Shown here: positions 56,507 to 64,000 of the stretch, piece by piece | Layout of the letters: each line of letters begins with the position of its first letter | Position numbering within the stretch: position 1 is the stretch's first letter | NCBI RefSeq assembly: GCF_030272615.1 | Contig: NC_081414.1 | Coordinates: 818,844,396 to 818,908,395, forward strand | Direction of reading: 5' to 3' | From: Cryptomeria japonica | Taxonomy: Eukaryota > Streptophyta > Pinopsida > Cupressales > Cupressaceae | Length of the DNA stretch: 64,000 bases | Program-made: the position numbers and the translations under genes | Notes under the pieces: model-generated | Told to the model about the DNA's origin: nothing | Seen by the model: the letters and a program-made list of their open reading frames with translations, nothing else | The model's database searches: none

Positions 56507-58145
56507 ATTCATATTCATTGGAATTAGTCTCTGAGTTATTATCCCAGATTTTATCAGTGCTGTAAACAGGTATGTTGTATGGTGAAAATAGATCTTTGAT
56601 AATGGATACCAGTTTGATAGTCTTTGCTGATTCTGTGTCGGATCCTGCTTCTACCTTTTGTATTTGTTCATATACTGTGCCTCCTTGGAGAGGAATAACG
56701 ATATTAGGAGATGATTCTGTTTGTTTTTGAGATATTGGTGTTTGAATATGAGCTACTGCTGCAGATATGGCCTTCTTATGAATGAGGAGCTTTTCTTGAT
56801 GTTGCTTTTGTTCTTGACGTTCAAGTGTCTTGCGGATTGTTTTTGCTGATTCAAATAGTGCTTCCTGCCAGGATTCTTCTTTGTACTTCTTCTTTGCTTT
56901 CTATTGAGGTTTTGGAGTTATGTGTGGTATCTTTCTTAATAGGAAAGTGAGTTTATAGCCCAATCCTATTTTGTCTCTACTGAGCTGTGAAGGAAGGTCT
57001 ATTGGTTTAGTGACTCCTTTGTGTTGTCCAATAGGTCCTTTACCATCATATCCCATTTGTTGTATGATTAAGTAGCCCTTTCCAAACAGGTGTGTTGGTA
57101 GAACTATGTCTAGAGCAGCTACTCTGTTATCTTCTTCCTCATCTTTGTATGACCAGCTAAGAATGTCCTTTTCTTCTGATTCATGTGCTAGAGTGCTTAG
57201 TTGGATGAAGGTACCATCAAATTTGGTGATGGGCTGAGTTGCCTGATGTGTTGATGTTGTGGGTAATCCATGAGATCTAGGTGATGTTGGTAAGTTGGCC
57301 AAACACATGGGTTCCAAAGAGTATTCTCCCATACCTTGTTCTCTAATTTGCATTTTCTGCTTGAAATCTCCAGGTAATGATTCGGGCTTTGCCTTCTGTA
57401 GATCTGATGTTGAGGATTTCTGTTTTTCCCTATTATGGGGAACCAAACTGTCCTGGGCTGCCCCCATTGCATTACAACGTTGAAATAGATTGTGATCGAC
57501 AGATATAGAGACCTCTTGTCTGTTATAGGGAAATTTGACACACTGGTGATACGTAGAAGGCACTGCTTGCATTTCATGTATCCAGGGTCGACCTAATAAA
57601 ATATTGTATGTGAGGTCTATGTCTAAGACTTGACACATAGTATCCTTTTGCACTGGTCCAACTTGAATGGGTAACATCATGGTTCCTTTAGATGATCTTT
57701 CCTCATCATCATATGCCTTTATGGTAATCTTTTTATGTGGATCAATAGACTCCTCTGAGAAGCCTAATACAAGGATATGTTTTAAGGTACATATATTAAG
57801 TCCAGCTCCTCCATCTATCAATACTCTTTTTACTCGGTGTTTATAAATGATGACTTCAATATGGAGGGGAGTGTTATGCGGATGACTTAAGGAAGTATTA
57901 TCATGCTCTGAGAAGGTGAGATTATGAGGCCCTATCATATGAGCGACCATGGCTTGGAATTTGTCAGCATCTAGATCTTGAGGTACATTGGTTTCCAATA
58001 GCGCTTGTTCCAATATGTCTTTGTGTTTTGGAAACAGTTTCAACAATTCTAGTATAGATATTTGAGCAGGAGTTTTACGTAGTTGGCTGACTAAATCATA
58101 TTGGATTCTTGGTGTAGTGGTTGTTGTTGTTGTGTGGCCCTTCAA
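56507..58145 (-). pseudogene. gypsy aspartic protease with G-patch
   Basis: An open frame of 414 codons (58145-56901) starts with YDLVSQLRKTPAQISILEL. It then has a retropepsin-like domain at about 90-225 (active site VLIDGGAGLNI, then YNILLGRPWIHEM) and a G-patch-like segment at about 353-395 (GKGYLIIQQMGYDGKG, IGLGYKLTF). A TAG at about 56903 ends it, but the same frame runs on to 56507 (KKKYKEESWQEALFESAKT, IVIPLQGGTVYEQ), so that stop is a single mutation. The protease would cut the polyprotein; the G-patch may bind RNA or nucleic-acid cofactors. Confidence 0.82.
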
Positions 58146-58199
58146 GACATATTTCTGAGCTCTGGTTGTTACATTGACAGATTCATGATTATGCTAGTC

Positions 58200-58796
58200 T
58201 CAGATTGTGATGACATTTACATGATGGTCTTCAGCTAATATGTGATTGATGGTGTTATTGTAGATGTGGTTGATATGAGATCCATGTGTATCGTTTGAGG
58301 TTGAAGCTCCATCTTTGTTGTAGTTTGGAAGAGGTTTTTTAAAGGCTCCGTGGTCACCATTTGTTTTGAGACCATCCATTGTTAAATCACCTCGATCAAT
58401 CATGTCTTGAACAATGTTTTTCAATCTCATGCAATCGTTCGTTCGATGACCTTTGTTGCGATGAAAATCATAAAAGTGTGAGTCATTCCACCAAGGTGGT
58501 TTGACTTGGGGTTCATAGTTGCTGATGGCAGGCAAAGAGATAATCTTGTTTTCTAGGAGTTCTGTGAATGCTAACTCCAGTGATTGTCCCAGTGGTGTGA
58601 AGACACGTTTTTGGAAATTGTTGGTGTTGTCTCGTGAATTGTTATTAGGTCCTTGATTTGTGGTTTTGTTTTGAGTATTGTTGGTGTTGTTTGTGTTGGG
58701 TTGACCTTGATTGGTATTCAGTGCATATGTATTAGCATCTGGGTTAGCACCTTTAGGAATTTTCATAGCTTGAGGATTTCCGGATAATGCGAGCAC
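58200..58796 (-). pseudogene. gypsy gag, C-terminal part with zinc finger
   Basis: Asn/Thr-rich linker, then FTPLGQSLELAFTELLENKI and a zinc-finger segment FYDFHRNKGHRTNDCMRLK, where a first Cys is replaced by Tyr in the usual C-x2-H-x4-H-x4-C pattern. It ends in a His-rich DDHHVN-like tail before the protease ORF. Gag binds and packages element RNA. Confidence 0.78.
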
Positions 58797-58890
58797 TGGT
58801 TGTTTAGATTTTGGATCATGTGATTCATTGTTGCCTTCATTTTTGTTTCAAGTCTAGAATCTATACTTGTCTAAGTTGTTGTTGTTTTGG

Positions 58891-59733
58891 TTATTGTAGT
58901 TTGATGAATTCTCTGACATGATCACGGGGATCGCTTTTTCCATCATACTTGTCAAATTTAGGTACGTCTGAGTTTGGAGGAAAAGGGATCATGTGCAATC
59001 TTCTATTAAAGGGATAAGGACAAATTTTGTTTAATGAGTACCGCATTGTCGTCCCTTGTTGCATGTCTTGCATTTGTCTTTGTAACATTTGCATTTGTTG
59101 AGTAAGGGCAACCAAAGGTGCATTGTTTTGTCGAGGGAAGATTTCTTCCCTCGCATTGATCCTGGGTTGAAATGGTGTATGGAACGGTATGTTTTGCTCG
59201 GGGATGCCTTGCTCAGGGACGTTTTGCCCTGGTGTATGTTGTTCTGGTATGTTTTTCTTGGGGATATCTTGTTCAGGGTCGCATGCTTCCCCTTCTCGTT
59301 GTTGTTCTTGATATTTGTAATGTTGAGGTCTCATTCTAAACATGTCTGTGTCAAAGTCTTCAGGGAGTTTGACCCCTTTGCTTGTGAGCATGAGCAAGTA
59401 TTTTTCCTTGTCATTTTCCATGAGTCTTTCCACAAGTTTTTGGAACGAAGCACTTTCTTGGCATTCCTGAAGAATTTCTTTAGAAATTTCAGTATCCTCT
59501 AGATGTGGACTTTCAAAAGGATTTGATAACCTTTGATTCATACTGGATTCTGCTTGTGCCTCGCTTTGTTTGTTTTGTTGAGAGTGAGTAACAGACGTTT
59601 TAGTAGAAACTTTCTGTGACGAAGGGGACAAAATCCTCTTTGATATGTTGTTCAGGAGTTGGTGGTTCAAGTCGGGGTGTGTTGTAAGTGATGCACTCGT
59701 CGGGCAAGAATGTCGGATTGATCTTTCTTCCAT
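58891..59733 (-). pseudogene. gypsy gag, N-terminal part; core domain deleted
   Basis: 280 codons: a Ser/Gln-rich start, an acidic helix (KEILQECQESASFQKLVERL), five PEQ(N/D)IPE-type repeats at about 150-185 and a Gln/Met-rich helix. The first strand of the retrotransposon gag domain follows (VPKFDKYDGKSDPRDHVREF). The frame stops there. The usual core (about 150-200 residues) is absent between here and the linker starting about 58880, so gag lacks its main structural domain. Confidence 0.8.
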
Positions 59734-62628
59734 GGTTTATGATTTGATTAAATGCGGATTTTTGACAATATGCCCTAGTCTTTAAAGGCTCTTTATCAAA
59801 TTTGTTGGATTTGTTTTGGATATAAAATTTGACGTGATGAAGGAATGTTAGATGAGATTTGAAGAGTTGACGATTGATGTATAAAAATTGTTTCTTTTGA
59901 TAAATTTGGAAAAACTTGGTTGTTGTTTCTTCAATGTGGTGTTACGATAAATATTCTTTCTTCTCAGAATATGGGGATTAGTCATGCATAAATGATCAAT
60001 GGTTTCCTTTGAATTATTTTGGATTCAGTTGATCTTGCTTTTGAAAATTCAAGTTTTACTTTATCAAAGTGAAGGTTTAGATGCCCCTTCACGACAAAGC
60101 GCATCAAATGATATGGATAAAGTCTCCCGATATGGAAACTTGATTTGACAACCTGAGGTTTTAAACAAGTGTTTTTGAGATAAAATCTGCGAGATGATAA
60201 AGGACCCTTTTGCCACTTGCTATGATGTTTCCTGATTTTGATAGGATAGATATGTTTTATCACGCAACCAGTTTTGGATTTTTACAACTTTTGTTTGACA
60301 CAAATTTTGCTCAAGAAATAGTTTTTAAAGCTCTATTTTCAATACTCTGTTTTGACGAAAAATGATGCTGATGAAAAGAGGTTTCCAAAAATGTTTTCTA
60401 AGTTTTCAAAATTCTTCACTGTTTTGCCCCCTGTTTTTTTGGGTTTGGTCATGAACTAAAACAGAGACGGGATGCACTATAGAAGTTTCTTCATGCGCTA
60501 ATTAAAAGACCACACGCGCTAAGTTGCCCCCGGGCACGTGCTAACTATTTAGACTGCTAAAATTTATTTTCTGTTTTGCTCGAAAAGTTATGTGCTAATA
60601 TGGGTTTGCTATGCGCTAATTGCTAAACCCTATGTGCTATTGTTTGACTCCTACGTGCTAAGCTGATGTTTCAACACGTTAGGCTATTTTTCGGATGCGC
60701 TGACTGTTTAATGCTGTTTTGAAATTTTGGTAGAACGCTACTATTTCAACCGGACACACTAACTTGATGTTCTGATGCACTAACAAATGTACCACACGTG
60801 CTAGACTGTTATGATATTTTCCTTTGGTTGGTTTTTGCAATTTTTAGATTTTTGTTATGAGTTTTTCAGTGTTGATAGATGATTTTCTGAAGTAATAAAT
60901 GCAAACATAGCACCAAAGAGACAACCATTTTGCTTAATCTAACAAAAAGTGTATGTTCTGCGAGGATTTGTTCAAATCCCCAATGTTTTAACAAGTTTGG
61001 ATACAAATAATACACTTCAAGAAGACTCTTTATTCAAAGGTCATAAGTAACATCATAGCCCACTAGTCTCAATACTCTGTCAGCGCAAACAGCCGTGTCA
61101 CCCCCTAGAGGGCGCCTGTTTTTTTTGCCTTTTGCCATAAATTAACTCAAATTGAATTGCTTCACAATTGAGTAGTTATCTTGGGAGATATATGGTGAGC
61201 GATCTTGGGGGCAGATTCTTCCCCACCCGTGCATTATGATATTACAAATGTCTGGTTACTGACTCGGCTCAAGGTTTCTATTTCTATGGTTCGTAATCAG
61301 ACTTCCTGTTTGGCCATTAGTGATAAACTCCCTCAGGAAGCTTCACAACCTTTAGAACAAAGACTTTATGTATCTCAAGGATACTGGGGGAAGACTAATC
61401 GCTGTGCGCAACCATTGAAAAGGACTTTTGTCTCTTTTCACTTTTGATTATAATGGGTTGGAACACTTGGCATCAAAGTCATTTCCCACTTAGGTCATTC
61501 CCTTTACATCGACCATAAATGGCTTTAAGAGTTGATTTCAACTCCTCGGGAAGGCAGGCCTGCTAAAGGATTGTAAAATGCTTGAAATGATTGAAAGCGT
61601 AAGAGTAGTCTAGATTTTTGATCACCCAGTTAAGGGGAGAGCATATACCTTCTATTTTCAAGACAAGGCAATCAAGTTGTTCTTTTTAATATTCAAAGAA
61701 ATGATTTGTTAATCCTATATGGAGATGTTGCTCCATGAAAACATGGTGTTCTTTTTAACTTTTCAAGGCAATGATTTTTGGATCTATTGAAAAAAAATGG
61801 TCAACAAAGTAAATCCGATGTTTCGTCAACAAAGTAAATTGCTTTGAAAGGGGAAGATCTTCCCTCTTTAAGCTTGTAAATGACCTTTGGACTTTGTGTG
61901 ATTCTTTACTTTGCCAAAATTAAAGATGGATCCTTTTATGCACCAAAGGATGGTGAAATTCTTTATAAGCCTTTTGATTTGTAAATTTGCTCTCCTAGAA
62001 AAGCAAAAATGATGGTTTTTGTTGTTCCTTTTAAAGCCCAAAACAAAGTGAGTTCAATTTTATCTTTTAAACAAGAAATTAAAAGAATTCAAACTTTTAA
62101 CTAACTTGGCTAAGTTAGTGAAAAAAATTCAAACTATTTTAAATCCTAACTAAAAAAAATAAAATGATCTCCCAAGCCTGCAAGAAACTGTCAGTAATCC
62201 TGCAAAAATAATAAGTGAAGTAGTTAGCAAAACACTGGCTTTGTGGACTTCTACAAGTCTAAATCTGATTTCTATTACAAAGTAAATTTTGTTCTCTGTC
62301 TGTGATGCGCTACAGGACAAACTGTACGCACTACAAAATGGGTGAGATGCGCTATTAAATAGACCCGATGTGCTAAGTTGTTTTCCAAAAGCGCCAAACT
62401 AGTTTCTGGATGCACTGCACTGTTTTTCTTCCGCACTGAGACCTACAGGAAAATATTAGAAATATAATGCGCTAAGGAAAAGACTTTACGCGCTCAATAG
62501 TAGGCGGGATGCGCTAGACTGTTAACCAGATGCGCTAGGGAATGTTTCCCACGTGCTGATTCTTGTTTCCCACAGACCTGCAAAAGTGGTTAAATTCAAA
62601 AACCAATTTGATATATGGGGTGATGCCC
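59734..62628 (-). other. gypsy 5' leader with TTAGCGCAT-type motifs
   Basis: About 2.9 kb between primer site and gag. No gene. The motif ATGCGCTAA (+ strand; TTAGCGCAT in element sense) and variants occur in two clusters, 60480-60800 and 62300-62560. A TTTTGCCCCCTGTTTTTTTG tract lies at 60420-60445, and a small GGCGCC block at 61108. Short frames on the + strand near 61205-61447 are not supported as genes. Confidence 0.65.
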
Positions 62629-62646
62629 CATGGTGGGCGCCAGAAA
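62629..62646 (-). other. Primer-binding site of the gypsy element
   Basis: TGGCGCCCACCATGGG on the minus strand, a few bases inside the 5' LTR end CATACA. TGGCGCC is a common start of plant gypsy primer sites. Confidence 0.8.
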
Positions 62647-63283
62647 TGTATGCGGGAAAAGCGGGTTGATAGAACTTGAAATGTGAAAAATGGAGTTCTA
62701 GGGAGCCTTGCTCACACACCCACATGACTTCTTGGTGCAAGCTATGGAGTCATGAAGTATGGCTCAACTTCCCAAGGTTGGTTCCATGGTTCTCTATCTC
62801 ACAAGGTCCCTCAAACCAATGTCTTTGCTCTCAGATCACTGAGAAAAGTGGTTTAGGGATGACAAATGCAAGAACGAGGGATGTTTTATTTGATTTTAAG
62901 ATGAAATGCATCCTAAGATATGCATGATCCTATAAATGCAATAAACTAGTTATAAGATGACAAGATTAGTAGCAAGACTATCCTAGCATGATATATTGGT
63001 CTATGATTAAGCTAAATGATAAAGAAAATACTCTAAACATACATATTTAGATTAATTCCTATTGAAAAGAGAGGCTAAATGATGAGCACAAATGATATAT
63101 TAAAGCTTGGATGGATTTTAGTATAAGTATGATGCTAAAGACTTGGATCTTTGAAAATGGAGGAATGAGAGCTCTATTTATAGCAAAATAAGGGCAATGG
63201 ATGGTCAGGATTGAAAGAGTTAATCAAGGGCTAAGTTTGAAAGTTGGGAATCCATGTTTACAATTGGCACGAATGAAATGGTG
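62647..63283 (-). repeat. 5' LTR of the gypsy element, truncated
   Basis: Matches the 35873-36510 half of the 3' LTR closely. The match ends abruptly at about 63283, so about 830 bp of U3 is gone. Sequence right of the break is coding-like DNA of another element. Confidence 0.85.
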
Positions 63284-64000
63284 ATAATTATCAGTAATTC
63301 ACCAGTTGGCACATCTTTTGGAACCGAGAGTGACAAGGAAGGAGAGTTTAAAAGAGTAGAAAGGAGGAAGAGAAAACCTTCACCGATACCCTCTCCTTCA
63401 CCTAAGAGAACAAGGACCTTGAGGAAGAAACAACAGGCAGTAAGGGAACCGACAAAGAAACTAACTCCTAAGAAGAAACAGAAATCGGTCACTCCTTCAT
63501 TGGATAATTTGTTGAATGAAATAACTGATGATGGAAATTTGGCTAATGTGAGTAAACTGTATAATTCATTTAATGATTCTGACAAGGAAAGCATTGAGAA
63601 CAGTATTATTTTACACTTGGATATATATAAGAAAGTCTTAATTGAAGTTGTGGATGATTTACCAAATGAACTGTATAGAAGATTGGATGCAAAAAGGATA
63701 GCAGTGATGGAATTAGATAAGAAACTAAAAGTTGAAAAACTTCTAGCTATTCATCCTGTGAATTCAAAAGAGAAAATTGATGAATTGATTTGTGAGGCTA
63801 ATTGATCCATTTTTGCCAGTGGGCACCGACAAGTAAGTTTAATGGCAGGTAGAGTAAATGAGATTGCAGAAGAGATTTCTGATAACTGGGATATATTTTT
63901 GTGGAAAAAGAAAAACAGGAGGAAAGGAACCGACCAAAGAAGACATTCAAATTATATCAGAAGGATAAGGATAAGGGCAAAGGAAAGATTGGTGGAATTC
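63284..64000 (+). pseudogene. Basic, Ser/Pro-rich ORF fragment of uncertain retroelement origin
   Basis: An open frame runs to 63805 (its ATG at 63254 lies in the LTR, so the true start is lost). It begins with a basic region (RRKRKPSPIPSPSPKRTRT, TKKLTPKKKQKS). A helical stretch follows (NLANVSKLYNSFNDSDKESI, LHLDIYKKVLIEVVDDL, then VMELDKKLKVEKLLAIHP). After the stop, another Lys-rich frame continues to the window end (NRPKKTFKLYQKDKDKGKGK). I do not recognise the domain. It may be part of the plus-strand copia, whose gag lies left of the gypsy insertion, but that is not shown. Confidence 0.45.

Larger units (their letters stand above)
35873..63283 (-). mobile_element. Large Ty3/gypsy element of Tat type with antisense PMD unit and nested insertions
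   Basis: In element orientation (right to left): truncated 5' LTR (63283-62647), primer site TGGCGCCCACC (about 62640), 2.9-kb leader, gag (59733-58200, core deleted), protease and G-patch (58145-56901), RT (55308-54259), two RNase H domains (54123-53368), integrase (53040-50820), a long 3' region with a plant mobile domain gene on the opposite strand, polypurine tract (37361-37347) and 3' LTR (37346-35873). The second RNase H and G-patch suggest the Tat lineage. It was hit by a family B LTR element, a TIR element and an inverted self-fragment. It sits inside copia gag. Confidence 0.88.

Noticed and set aside
59089-59502. 137-codon frame on the + strand
   Set aside because: Lies opposite gag, shows no domain, and mirrors the gag codons.

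Overview
The window looks like nuclear DNA of a large-genome seed plant, most likely a gymnosperm such as a conifer. This is inferred from layered LTR retrotransposons, AT-rich eroded spacers and an intronless PLS-class pentatricopeptide repeat (PPR) gene of a style common in conifers; the species cannot be fixed from the sequence. The only long intact host-type reading frame is the PPR gene (23409-25823, +). Other host-derived material is broken: two inverted copies of a UBA2-like RRM gene, and one exon-sized piece of a chloroplast-type soluble inorganic pyrophosphatase.

Left block (1-11186): an old Ty1/copia element on + (integrase, RT, RNase H, 3' LTR) carries three insertions. These are a solo LTR (447-1640, duplication ACCAC), a young non-autonomous LTR element (2167-7139, duplication AAAAG, one orphan ORF), and a terminal-inverted-repeat (TIR) element ending in GGG...CCC with a 4-bp duplication (9520-10734). 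A GA-rich polypurine tract follows. The middle (11785-20645) is an eroded inverted duplication whose arms contain the RRM fragments; the pyrophosphatase exon lies near its centre. Then come a 54-bp-based tandem array (21240-22195), the PPR gene, a tRNA-type SINE with 17-bp duplications (27843-28051) and an orphan coiled-coil-like ORF.

Right block (29389-64000): a minus-strand Ty1/copia element is interrupted by a plus-strand copia (LTR about 33880-34599, gag), itself interrupted by a large minus-strand Ty3/gypsy element of Tat type (35873-63283). The Tat assignment rests on a PR plus G-patch, RT, two RNase H domains and integrase. Its 3' region carries, on the opposite strand, a decayed plant mobile domain (PMD) gene with its own candidate TATA box and intron. 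The gypsy element was itself hit by a second non-autonomous LTR element (38547-47280, duplication AATAT; ORF with protease and G-patch but no RT), by a second copy of the GGG...CCC TIR family (51202-52281, duplication ACCA/TGGT), and by an inverted copy of its own 3' UTR/LTR junction (55752-56506).

The most unusual signals are: the GGG-terminal TIR family with 4-bp duplications and subterminal G/C-run arrays; the shared GC-rich hairpin modules, primer sites and polypurine tracts of the two non-autonomous LTR families; the antisense PMD unit; and the TAGCGCAT-type arrays that lie in the same sense in both the forward leader and the antisense intron of the gypsy element. All coordinates and homologies were read by eye; no database search was run.
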